DNA from: Limnoperna fortunei
Lineage: Eukaryota > Mollusca > Bivalvia > Mytilida > Modiolidae
Length of the DNA: 64,000 bases
Assembly: GCA_944474755.1 (NCBI GenBank)
Contig: OX104114.1
Location: 41,977,070 to 42,041,069, forward strand
Direction: 5' to 3'
Shown here: positions 1 through 11,900 of the stretch, piece by piece
Layout: the number at the start of each line of letters is the position of its first letter
How positions within the stretch are numbered: the first letter of the stretch is position 1
Program-made: the position numbers and the translations under genes
The notes under the pieces: model-generated
Told to the model about the DNA's origin: nothing
What the model saw: only the letters and a program-made list of their open reading frames with translations
Databases searched by the model: none

Positions 1-1
1 C

Positions 2-547
2 TTATATTTGAACCGCAAAAATTACCATTCTATTAATGTACAGGGAGTGTGCAATTCTCAGATGAAGTTCTTAAACATAGTTGCAAGATGGCCCGGTGCA
101 ACCCATGATGCTTTCATTTGGTCCAACTCAAATTTAAATGATATGTTCGAGGCAAGAACCATTGATGAAGGATGGCTATTGGGCGACAGTGCTTACCCAC
201 TTAGACCTTGGCTTCTTACACCAGTCCTCAATCCAACGACTCGTCACCAACAGAGGTATAACGCAGCACACATGAGAGCAAGAAGTGTTGTGGAAAGAAG
301 CTTTGGCGTTTTAAAATGTAGATTTAGGTGTGTGGATACTAGTGGAGGAACACTGTTGTACACTCCACTGAAGTGTTGTCAGATTTTTATTGCCTGTGTT
401 GTCTTGCACAACATCTGCATAATAAACAGAATACCAATACCCGATGGTAATCATCAAGATCGTGGTCGTATTAGACAGGAACAATACAATGGAAATTCGA
501 ATGATGGTGTCCAAGTCCGTCAAAGACTAATAAATGGAAGATTTTAA
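2..547 (+). CDS. Harbinger transposase-derived nuclease (HARBI1-like), C-terminal part
   Basis: The frame is open from the window edge, so the start lies upstream; I do not take a start codon here. About 181 residues remain of a family usually near 350-400. The DDE_Tnp_4 fold is recognisable: GATHD (second catalytic Asp of the DDE triad), then LGDSAYPLRPWLLTP, then VVERSFGVLKCRF with the catalytic Glu. The first Asp is outside the window. The nuclease would cut at the element ends together with the Myb-like partner encoded convergently downstream. No frameshift or internal stop is seen, so this half could still be coding. The C-terminus ends at TTTTAA (stop 545-547). Confidence 0.88.
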   Translation, partial: LYLNRKNYHSINVQGVCNSQMKFLNIVARWPGATHDAFIWSNSNLNDMFEARTIDEGWLLGDSAYPLRPWLLTPVLNPTTRHQQRYNAAHMRARSVVERSFGVLKCRFRCVDTSGGTLLYTPLKCCQIFIACVVLHNICIINRIPIPDGNHQDRGRIRQEQYNGNSNDGVQVRQRLINGRF

Positions 548-719
548 AATTCAAAATGACTTATTTTCTTTCTCATGCCCATATTACCAAAAACAAATAT
601 ATATACTGACGAGAACACCAAATAATCTTCAACAGATGACCTAAGTTCAAATAAATTTAACACTATTACAATAAAAAAAGCTTTTGATATTGACTTTAAT
701 TACAATATAACTTGTTTGG

Positions 720-1066
720 TTACTGTTGTGATGGTGGATTATTCATAGTTGGTGGCCATGTTGTTTGAAGCTGGGCGATATACAGTTGTTGTTTGGCTTG
801 TTTTAATATAAAGCGTTTACACGTGACGTCCAGCATCTCTCTTTCCAGCTCCAATCTTTGCTGTTCAACTTTAAGCCTTTCTTTTTCTATATCTGTTCTC
901 TGCTTTTCCTGTAGAAGGCGCTGTTCCTCTCTTTCTAATCTCTTGCTCTCAATTTCTACAAGTCTTTCACCGCTGTTGTCAACATTTTTGGTGCTGGAAT
1001 TACAATGTCTTTTCGTAGGAGGTTGAATTTCAAGCTGCTCAACATCATTAGTATTGCAAGTTGACT
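720..1066 (-). CDS. Harbinger Myb-like protein, exon 2 (coiled coil)
   Basis: Second exon of the Myb/SANT-like accessory protein. The acceptor is TTTTTTCCAG ending at 1,067. The exon opens ESTCNTNDVEQLE, has a basic stretch PPTKRH, then a long charged heptad-like region rich in E, R, K, Q and L (about residues 25-80 of the exon) that should form a coiled coil. It ends NNPPSQQ before the stop. Its reading frame joins exon 1 only through the alternative exon 1 frame ending SDSSDEN (split codon G|AG), not through the frame used by the N-terminal Myb domain. Confidence 0.7.
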
Positions 1067-1534
1067 CTGGAAAAAATGTAAATACATGTACGTCAATAGA
1101 ATACAACATTTTCTCTCCAACTCTGACCTATCATCTAACTCCTTGAATATCAGTAGCCTTAAGGATGTTTGATATACTATTAGTTGTGAAGAAATTTCGT
1201 TAAAACCTATTGAGATGTTTACTCTATAGTATTCGCAAAACTCACAGTGAAGTTGAAAGTGATCCATTGTATATACAATACATTAAGCTTAAAACACATA
1301 GTATTTGAAATTTAGAAAGAAAAAGTATGGTATTCTAAAAGTTGTTTGGGGGTGGGGTTAAGAACTTAAACGCAAGTTCACTCAGAACGCCTAGTTGTCC
1401 ATATGTGTTGTGCGTGTGTGTTTTTATTATTATCCACATTTTATTTCCCTAAATCACGTTCAGCGGTGCATTAAGGAAAAAGTTGAACCAGGCATATGCC
1501 ACTAACCCATTTCCGCCTTTCTGTTCTTTTGTTA

Positions 1535-1645
1535 TTGTTTGTTTGTTTGGTTGTTTTTTTTATTTTTTTTATTTTTTTTTTTTGGTTTTTTGTTTTGTGT
1601 GCCTTTTTTTCTTTCTTTCTGGTTTTTTTTGCGGGGGAGGGGGGT
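1535..1645 (+). repeat. T-rich low-complexity tract
   Basis: Long runs of T broken by G, ending in a short G-run (GGGGGAGGGGGG). It lies inside the intron of the Myb-like gene. On the minus strand it is A/C-rich, so it is not a polypyrimidine tract for that intron. The short reading frames across it are phenylalanine-rich artefacts. Confidence 0.8.
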
Positions 1646-1706
1646 TCCTGTTGTGCAATGTATTTCTATGCCGCTTGAATTAAAGTTAAGAAAAGAAATC
1701 ACTTAC

Positions 1707-2168
1707 CATTTTCATCTGATGAGTCAGAGTCATGATACGAGTTGTCTGTAAACGGTAAGTGGAGGAACTGGTCTGATGGTACTGGGGACATGTATCCAAT
1801 CCACCGGATATCCCTTCAATGGGCGTCTCTCCGATGATGCTAACTACCTTGTCCTGGAAAGGGGTGAGTGCCTCTGGAGGAGGTCCACCACCAGTTCTAT
1901 TTGACTCCCTGCGAAATCGTGCCGCTTGCTTCTTTACGCTGCTAGTATATGTAGTCCACTTTTTTCGCACCTCTTCAACTGTCCTTTGGTGCTCACTTGG
2001 ACTTGCTGCATTAATTTCAATACAAATGCTTTCCCATAATTTCTTCTTGGAAGCGTTACTTGTAACATTTGAAAGTTTGCTAAATAGCACAGACTTATTC
2101 TTTTCAACTTCCTCTAATAAAATGTGCAGTTCCGTTTCAGTAAAATTTTGACTCCTTTTCTTACTCAT
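1707..2168 (-). CDS. Harbinger Myb/SANT-like DNA-binding protein, exon 1 (frameshifted)
   Basis: Starts MSKKRSQNFTETELHILLEE; the first roughly 85 residues fit the Myb/SANT-like domain (Myb_DNA-bind_5 type) with spaced tryptophans (KKLWESI, RKKWTTY). Family knowledge: this protein carries the Harbinger transposase to the nucleus and to the element ends. The donor is G|GTAAGT with the exon ending at 1,707. After GETPIEGISGG the frame changes: the continuation that looks coding (YMSPVPSDQF..., then an acidic Ser/Asp tail DSDSSDEN) is in another frame, and that frame is the one that splices in phase to exon 2. I infer a 1-nt indel near 1,790-1,810, so this copy is probably defective for the Myb partner. 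Confidence 0.75.
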
Positions 2169-2641
2169 TTTAATAAATTGTGTAACCTGTTAAATGTCAG
2201 TCTTATTTATTTACTTATAGTAAGTTGCAGCACGAAATCAGCGAAATCAACCTTTGAACCAAAACAACGAAGAGTTCTTGCAGTCAAACCGGTTTTTATC
2301 AATTATATAAATTATCACTAAATTAAATCACATTAAAAGACATATAAAAGTGACATTTTATGTTTTTATTTGTACCAATTTATTTCAAATAATTATATAT
2401 TTATATATTTATTGATATATACATGTTTATAAAACATGAATTTACTTTTATTAAGTGCAGTCTACATCGAAATTTTGTCAACACATCAAATTTCTAAATT
2501 AATAACACAAATAAAAATTCCATATCTCTTGGGATAATACTTAAGACAGAGTTATGACATCTTTGATAGGATGGTCTTAGGATACCTTCGGTGTGAGGTC
2601 TGAGACACGTCCTAAGACTGTCCTAAGTCGGTCCTAATTTA

Positions 2642-2677
2642 TATCCTAAGACATGTCTTAAGACATGTCTTAGGATA
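2642..2677. repeat. 36-bp perfect palindrome in Harbinger terminal region
   Basis: The stretch reads identically on both strands (TATCCTAAGACATGTCTT followed by its exact reverse complement). It sits about 20 bp inside the inferred transposon end and is built from the CCTAAGAC/GTCTTAGG words that fill this terminus. It may be a transposase or Myb-protein binding site; that role is inferred. Confidence 0.85.
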
Positions 2678-2823
2678 GTTTCGAAGACATGGCCCCTGTT
2701 TCTCAGTGTGTGTAGGTTATTGAAGAAGTATTGTACAACTCACATAAGATCTTTACTTCTATGCATGTACGGATTATAGTGTCCATAATTCATTCACGTG
2801 CATGTATAAGCAAATGTACTTAC

Positions 2824-2949
2824 GATCTATAGTTTGCCACTGCAGCTGGAATCCTGCTTTACTTATCTCATCATTTGCAAGAAATTTAACCATGGCATGG
2901 CTACTATGAACATAAACTATGCCAGGTAGTTTATCCCCACAAAACTCCC
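2824..2949 (-). CDS. Gene A exon 8: CUB2, last part
   Basis: Acceptor TTTTGACAG, donor C|GTAAGT, 126 nt, phase 1-1. It encodes [28 protein letters not shown] and [11 protein letters not shown]: fourth CUB cysteine and the closing F-x-L-x-W strand. This is the last exon visible; about 130 bp beyond it lies the inferred end of the Harbinger element. Confidence 0.85.
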
Positions 2950-5900
2950 CTGTCAAAACAAAAAGTTAAATAAAACAAATATGTTGATTTTCCAGTCCAT
3001 TTTTAAGTTTTGTCAAACTAATAGGATTGCGACATATAACGATTTTCTATATTTTTTTATATACTTATGTCCAGAATTTAGTCCTTGGCAATTTTAATTC
3101 ATGCAAGCCTTCTTGCATGTTTAAAGGGTATCTTACTAATACCGAATACAAATTTTGTTTGTTTTCTACTAACCCTACCAAGATCAATTGGCATTATTCC
3201 AAGTAAGTTAATGGCTCTCTCTTAATCATTTACGAACGAAAAATAATAATGTTTTTGCTATTTAAAAAATAATGGGTCCCAAAGAGGAAGAAAACCAAAC
3301 GTTTAATTATGGTCTGTCAATTGAAACACACCAATAAACTCGTAATTGTTTCCGTTGTAAATGGTCAGTCTGTCGTTATTACATTCTGCCTCTTCTGCGC
3401 CAGCCTCAATATCGAACATTCCTTCAAATGAAATTTTAATATACTGCAAAATAAAATTGAAAAATATAGAATATTATGTAAATATGTATTGAAATGAATT
3501 TGCTTGCACTAACCAAAAATAAAAAAGCTATTCCCCAATTTGTATAATAACTGTAAATGACATATAAAAACGTTCCCGTGTAAATGTTAATCTTTCAGAT
3601 GACGTGGTACTGACAGCGGTGAATTCATGGTGATACAAAGGATTGTATTTCGTGTTAGGGAAATGACACATTATTGTCTCCTAATTTGGGTAAGATACAT
3701 GATTAATTACTCGGTGTGAATGTTGGATTATCTCCTTGGTATGGGTGTGATATACATGTTGAATTGTACTGCTCAGTGTGAGTAATTATATTGAATTTTC
3801 GTACTTCTAGGGGTATAATACAAATTGTATGTTTGGTTGTATAATCATATGCCTGCTTATGTAGAATGATGCAGGGTTATTTGTATGTTTGGTTGATATG
3901 ATATGATGCAAGATAGTCAGCTTTGGTAGCGGAATAAGAGAGTACTGTCTGTTTTGCTGAAGATACAATACCAGGGGAGTCGTATAAAACCCACCATCCC
4001 GGAAGGTACATTAATGTCCCAATGACATGATGTATTATTGTCGTATTGTCCTCCCGAACTCAAGTAGTGTGCACTAGTAAATGTCCCGGATGTTCCGTTC
4101 TGCCAGTATTGACTTCCACATCCAGACAATCCTACAATAAATTGATTAATATGTAAAATGTTCATTCGAAGCTAGGTTGCTACCAATACTTTACTATTGG
4201 GTTGGTACTCCCTCTTCCCTCACAATATAGCTGGATACCATGCTAAACCTGAAAAAAGTCGCGCTAAAAATCACTCAGGAAACAAACCAAAAAAGCTAAT
4301 TTTTGTTTCCTCTTGTTACCTGGACAACAATAGTGAAGTTAATTAACTTTTTAATACTTTTGTTTTCTTTATAACGTATATTAAAAGGGAAAACACGGAA
4401 CTCATCATTGACACAAACAAAAAACAAATAACTCATTGTCAGGTACGAGGCATACACTTGCATTTAGTTAAAATTTCGTAGAAAGAGGTTATAAATTTAA
4501 AACATTTTTATAATGCATTATCCTGGTTAAAGAGGATACCTTTAGAGATTTTAAAACACATATTCCTTATATACTACTTAGGCGATATTACATAAATAAT
4601 GCATTTTGTTAAATGTTAATTAAAAACCCAGACACGATTAAAATGACTACAAAATAGCTGTGTACTAAGGAATATGTTATTACAAATGTCATGAATAATC
4701 AAGTCTTTTTTTTAATATTCTCGTAGTATAATAATTGTTGTTCACTATTCAACAGACATTAGAAAATGTGTAGCCAGAAATAGATTACCGTGTTGTGATT
4801 TACAGTGCAATTCATCTTTTCCAGTAAAACAGTCCTCGTAGCCATTGCACACTGAGAGCTTGCTAATGCACTTTCCGTCACCGCACTGGAACTTCCCCGG
4901 TACACACGATGCTAAATTTATAATATTTTTTTTTTCATTTTGACTACAAAGATTCTTAGAAAGAGACTTGACTCGATTTGCCAAAATAGGCGCAAAGACA
5001 ACTTATGAATTTTTATTAGTCTTTAAAAGACTAATATCGACATTGGAAATCCGATATAGTTCTGTATACATTATATTTATTTATCTTTATTAACGCAACA
5101 CAAGACTACAAGTCATGGCAATACAATGACAAATCATAAAACATATAAACATATATACAGAATAAAGATGCATTTCATGTGATCACTGATATTGTTGACA
5201 AATAAATTACACGATTTCGAGATAGATAATGGATTATTTTCGAATATTTAAAACCTGTTCAAAAAATTTTTCTGCATATTAGCTAATCAATACATTTTGG
5301 TCGGGTACAAATTTTCTTATACGTCTATTTTATTTTCTAAACAGAAAATTAGCATGCGAAAATGAAATTTAAAATCGATTTAATCACAAAAGTATATGCC
5401 TTACAATATAAATGTTAGTAACTTATATTATATTAAACTATAAATTATAAATCCTTTTAATTTTAGCGAAACATCAACGAATGCTAGTGATTATATTATA
5501 CTAAACAAGTAAATTATAAATGCAATAAATTAGAACGAGACATCAACGAATGATCATTTTCCAGTGTCCATGTTAAAAAGCATCTTTAGTGCTTATTTTA
5601 AATAACATTTACATATCGTGTTTATCAGATATCATTGCTTCTTAGACCCATCCAAGACTAAGAATGACTAAAAACGTCGGTTTTACACAAGAATACATAG
5701 CATGAGTTTATTACTCACAATATTACAATCATTTAAATTTTTTTATAATTTCTTAAAACAAATTTAACAACGTTTATGTTTACACTAAAAATTTACATAA
5801 AAGTTTATTCGATGAAAAGCACAAACTGGTAGTTTCTGAACTTACGGTTACAACAAATGGAAGATTAATTTAATAAATCAAAGAGTTTATTTCACTTAAG

Positions 5901-8900
5901 CGGGTTAGTATCAAACCTAAATCTCATATGACATTTGATACTAAACGTGCACTTGAGCACAAAATAACAGAAATTCAAATTAACTACTAGAAGATTTATG
6001 TGCAGCAAATACGAAATTTGTATTCGTTCTAGCTGTACACGTTATGAAAATAGCATGAAATCCAACCACAAAAGACGATTTCAAATAACTGGATTTTTTT
6101 CTTAATGCCCAAACTCACATGGTTTACATGTCGACACGTGCATTCATGCCGCGTGTGCTTTTGTGTCATGTTGGGTTATAAACACAATGTTTACTTGCGG
6201 CATACAAACGTGACATATTAAATAAATAAATAATGAAACCATAACGTACATAATAATTGTAGGACCCTTACATGATAACTGTTGAAGACACATTGTTGAT
6301 CTCTCATCAGACTGATCCCCACAGTCATCTTCAGAATCACACAACAATTCACGATGTATACATAACTGATTATCACATTTAAATACGTCTTGACCACAAC
6401 CAGCTAAAGAAGAGTAAAAACTCAAATTAAAATAAGGCAAGTTCTATATATGGTCGCAAATCTGAAAGAGTATTTACAAACAATTGTAAATAACAAATGA
6501 CGATTGCCTTTTCTAAATGTTATTTTTAGCCATTGCCCTCATTTAGTATTTTTTAGATTTCGGAACATTGTCTTTAAGGGGATGCAGCAACGTTCACTGA
6601 AAATAATTTCTCAATTTATTTTCTTTAACCCATTCCCTTTCACACCGGTACCAGGTACCGGTGAAGCGTTTTTCTGGCTACAACGTCAGCTGTAACCCAA
6701 ATAAAATAGACGTTTTAATGCCACGGGTATAAACAAGGTATCAAAAAAAGCTCTGAATCTCAGCTTTCTATTTATGTAAAACGATTATTATTTGTTGTGT
6801 GGTTGGTCCATAGTTTTAATTAGAACACGATGAATGCTACCTGAATTTTTCGACAGCGTTACGGCTTATGGTAAAATGCGCAAAACCAAATATTGCAAAT
6901 AAACTTTAATTACTCCCGTAGTCGACATTTAATTGCCATGTAATTTACTAAATATTTTGGCTATAGCTTGTCAATCCATTGATATCAAAAACAATATCCA
7001 GAGTTCACTACATTTGTAGAAATCTTTTGTGAATTGCGGCAAGAAGACTTTCAGACATCGACATCAAGCAAATTTTCAGTGTAATTTTAGGAATGTGAAA
7101 AATTATACCAGACGCAGGTCCAAATAGGGAAAACTAAATTGGCAAGATAACTCTGTGGACTTTATTCTTTACAAAACTGCAAAGATGAAAAAAATTGATA
7201 ACCTATATCAAAGTTATGATCATTTAAACTGAATGGTCGGAACGTTGGAAAGTTTGACTTTTGCGTACGCGTGCGCACAGAGTACGATTTACAAAAATAA
7301 TTGTTCGCGCACTTGTTATTAATAATTTGTATAAACTATTTACCAAAGAAAACAACGGGTTACAAAGTAAAAGAAATGTAATTAAATTAGTACTAATCCG
7401 GAAAATTAACATTTTCTAACCCGTCTAATTATTCAATTTCTTCGGTGACTTTCGACTCTAGGACGACAAACTTGTTTTTTTTTGCATCATGGTGACACTC
7501 ATAGAGACGAGGGATGCAAATAAGCCATTAAGATCATGTTTGGTGAATTTATCGGTTATGTAATCCCATGTGTAAGACAGAAATGTTCATACGTTTCGAC
7601 TTGCAATGAAATTGTTTACTTCTTCAGTTTCAAAAAGGTACAGAGTGGATACTCGCAACGGTGTTGCGTTACCTTTTTCAGTTTGTATGACATTTTACGA
7701 CATGCAATGTATTATACTTTGGCGAAACCAAAACAAGAAAAGAGAAAAAATTGGATCCAACAAATTGAACATTATTAGCATGCATGACAACCAATAAGTT
7801 TTGTAGAAAATTATTTATTTATGTAATTCTCAGGATAGCAGATGCACACAATTAAATGTACATTATTTTGTAGTTTTAAACAGTGAATTCTAAAACTGAT
7901 GAAATATAAATATGCTTGTGCAATTTTGATAGAAATAGTTTAAAATGTTAAATGCAAATCATAACTTTGTGATTGGCAGGTCTTCTTACAGGTTATATTT
8001 TTTGAAAATATAAATATTTGTTAAAATTAATAAACATGCAAATTGCCTTCTTCTGTCATATTGTTATTAAGTAGATGTTCAGTCAGTTTTTAATTATTGA
8101 TTTTATATTAATACATTTATTGCTTTTTGAACTGAACTGATCAATATTATATAATTACTGCACTTGAGTGAGATCAATATGTAGTTTTGTGGAACAATAG
8201 AATAATATTGAACGAGACGAAGGCAAGTTCAATATTGTTGTACCTTGCTCCATGAAACCACCTATTGATCAAATTGAAGTGAAGTAATTGTTTTATTGCA
8301 TAATATTGAGTCATGCAATTGAAATAGACAGGAACTTTTTTTTACCTATATTTTATTTGTAATAACAATTTATCAGATCACAATAATTTAATATCACAAG
8401 AAGAATCCAACAATATTGGGTAATTATACAGTTATTTCTGGTGAATATGACAAGCAAAACACTCATTCTGCTCAATATAAACCCATATTGTACTCTCATG
8501 ATTTGATTGGCTATCATATCTTCCGAATGAAAATATGATAGCAAATCTAATCACAAGAGTGCAGTGTCATGGTGTATTTTTCATTTACATCTGATGTATA
8601 GCAAATTAGAAAAAAATATAAAGAAACCAAGTTTAAATAAAAGCAAATATTAACATTTATTTTATTCACGTTAAGAAATCGAAAATAGTTTTCTCACACA
8701 ACGCTTATTAGGCTAACATTTTGAAGCACTTTGTAAAGAATTTAACATTTATCTTATCTACAAAGAAAAAGATAATTGTGGATTTTTTCGAAGGATTATG
8801 TAGACATTACGGCATTATTTTTATAAAAAAACTTTTGTGAAAAGATTAACACCAGTGACATAACTCCATTAACCATGGCATGTGCAAACACATGTACATG

Positions 8901-11900
8901 GATTAAATTAAGTCTCTATTGTTATTTTTGTGATTATTAAGTAATCTCAATTAGCACTTTTGGACATGCCACGCTAACTCACCTGTAGGACCGCCCTTAT
9001 TTCACAAAAATTATGCGGTCAACCAAATTAATTTAATTAAGAAATTTGATTGGTTGATTTGGAAAACAATCCAGATCGGTACTTAAATTGGTTTGTTCCT
9101 TGAGAGCAATTCACTTATTGCCTTGCTCTGAAGAAATAAACAAATTCCAAAGTATCTCTTGGATTGTTTTCAGGTGAGTACACTTATTTTTATTTGTAAT
9201 ATAAAGCCTAATAAAATAAGGAAACCAATTTACAAAGTTTTTATACAAATTTATATGCAAGCTATGTTAAAATGATTTTATACATTAAGCTTTAAAATGT
9301 GTAAATAAATAGTCACACATTGTCAGAAATATTGTTAAATCATGAAAATATTGTTTAGTTTTTAATCACGGAACAGAATATGTATCTCGGTTATTATATT
9401 TACATGTTAACTCAGTTTTTATTGTTTTGATATCACAATCCTCAAGTGTATTAAATGATATTTGCATAGTGTGTATTGTTAAAAATAACCATGAATTTGT
9501 CAATCACCATTATTATGTTATTAAATAAACCCTTAAATGAAGGTCCACATGTAAATAATGAATTTGCTAGTTCCCCTCAATTGGTTGTGATATATACCTT
9601 TTAATACTATGATAAAAAACTGTGGGTTGTCTCCCCGGATTATAGATTATATACATTTTGTATATGATTCAAATTATCCTTGCTCAGTGTGACTTTTGTT
9701 TATTTTATTGTCAATAATGAGTTATATATTTCTTGTGATATTGATGTATTTTAAATAGTTGTTTATAAAGAATAGCAGTGTTTGTTGTAATGCAATCTTA
9801 GAGAAATGCAACCTTTTCTGGCAAAACAATGAAGTAGTTAATAAATCATTTTGTATAGTTTTATTCATGTATTTAAATGTATTGAAAATTAATTAATTAA
9901 TCATTGATTATCCTTTATTGTCATTATAATATTTGTTATATGTCTATGTAAATAATTCACTTATTGCCTTGCTCTGAAGAAATAAACAAATTCCAAAGAA
10001 TCTCTTGGATTGTTTTCAGGTTTCCAGTGAAGGAAAATTCGATTTATTGGAAATAACACACGAACCCAACACGTATAAACATCCACCCATATAGAGAACA
10101 GCAACAGTCAAACTTTACATTTGACTCTACAGTACCGACAATAATAAACAAAGTCACATTGTGTCAACTTTTCTAATTTGCTATACATCAAATGTAAATG
10201 AAAAATACACCATGACAGCAGCACCAAAATCACTCTTATCAAACCAAATATCAAAATGTAATGCAGTTGTATTTTATATATAAATATACAAAAAAAATAT
10301 ACAAAAACATTCAGAAGAATGAAAAACAGCATGAAATACTCATTTGTTATAACATTCTATGGTTCAAAGTTTTGTTCTATAGAAATACAGTTTTTCTTAC
10401 TTATATAATTTTTTAAAATTTATTCCTTCGTCAAGTTTCATTTTAGGATTTTTGGGGGCTTGTTTTTGTAACTATAAAGTGTAAGTATCCAGTAAGAGTT
10501 ACATATTTCTAATAGTGCCAAGTCTATATAGTCCTGAAAAATTATAGATTTTGTTCAATGGCAGTGTACGCAGAACCTTTCCAAAAAATGTGCTGCAAGT
10601 ATATCACATGTATTTTATGTAACAATGTGGGATTAACCCCCCTTCCCAAGTTTGCACTACAATGGCATAGTCTATGACCTATTAGAGAACCCTTAAATAT
10701 GGTCAAATCTGAAAATTGTGTAAGTTTTTAAACACCAGCGATGTGTACATTAGATAACTAATGCTGGATTATGGAATACAATGTCGTGGTCTTCTTACAT
10801 GTGGAAACGCACATGATAAAATGGACAGATCGGCAAACAACATCTAATATATATATATATACTCCCAACTGCATAAACATATCAAAAACATTTGAATACA
10901 TGTCTTCTGAATTGAATTCCAACAGTTGCACTAAGTAAAAAACACATAGTTTATAGAAACACGCACAGTATTTCAAAACATGCATCAGTATCGGTTTCCG
11001 GTGTTTACGCCAAGGGTAACCATAGCAACCTAAACTGAAATATTTTTGAAACCTAATTTATAGGTTTAAACTTACTGTGTTTAACCTCTGTTTGTATGCT
11101 CACACCAAGTCAAAATTAATAAAACAGCAACATTAAAAGACTATTAGCAACATGTATCCATTATGTCAGAATTATGTATTAGCAAAGGGTAACATGTTAA
11201 CTGATAACCTCCCAAGAAAAACATCTATTTGTACCTAATAGAAATGTTATGGTCTTCAACATAGCTGCATTTGAATAAAAAATGTTCAAATTTGTATTTC
11301 TTGAACGTCTTTGACCATTGACCACGTGTCCCGTTGCCATGGTAACCAAAAATTTCAAACTTTTTATTAAAGCCCATCACTTTATCTTTAATATGGTACA
11401 TAACGTGTATATACATCTAACGAAATAAAATGAAGATTTTTATTGTTTTAAGTAACATACATATATTTGAAAAAACTGTTTAAAAAATCATGAAAGGGAA
11501 AGAGTTAAATTCGCCATATAGTTAGTTTTGTATACAAGTTAACATAATTCAATATAAAAAATTCGGGTTTAAGAGCTTATTGTCGAGGGGTTGAGCACTG
11601 AAAATTCAAATTTTCTAATAGATTATGAAGAGAATAAAAAAACACTAAAATAACAGATCACAAAAATTGTGTCCAATGTTTTAATTTTTGTTATAATGTC
11701 AAGCAATTGGTATACATTTTAGTGATGGAAAGACAAATAGGGGCCTCTGAGTTCAAGTTTTGTCCATTGAGAAATAACTGGTCAAAACATGCTAAAAATT
11801 AGTATTTTTTGTTCAAAATTACCTCCCTTTTTGAAAATTCCATTTTTTGTTTGTTTTTGCGGATACCGTACTTATTTATTCGATTTTTTTTTAATATTAA

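Larger units (their letters stand above)
1..2695 (+). mobile_element. Harbinger-type DNA transposon (5' end outside window)
   Basis: Two convergent genes define the element: a Harbinger nuclease on the plus strand (to 547) and a Myb/SANT-like DNA-binding protein on the minus strand (2,168 down to about 720). This is the usual two-protein layout of Harbinger transposons. The right end is taken at about 2,695, where the minus strand begins GGGCCATGTC followed by a run of CCTAAGAC/GTCTTAGG words. The same terminal sequence recurs at 42,601, next to a fragment of the same Myb gene, which supports this boundary. The left end and target duplication cannot be seen. It lies just beyond exon 7 of gene A, so it is either in an intron of that gene or marks where the gene is broken. 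Confidence 0.8.

Noticed and set aside
1483..1751. Phenylalanine-rich membrane-like open frames
   Set aside because: They are translations of a T-rich low-complexity tract in the intron of the transposon's Myb-like gene.
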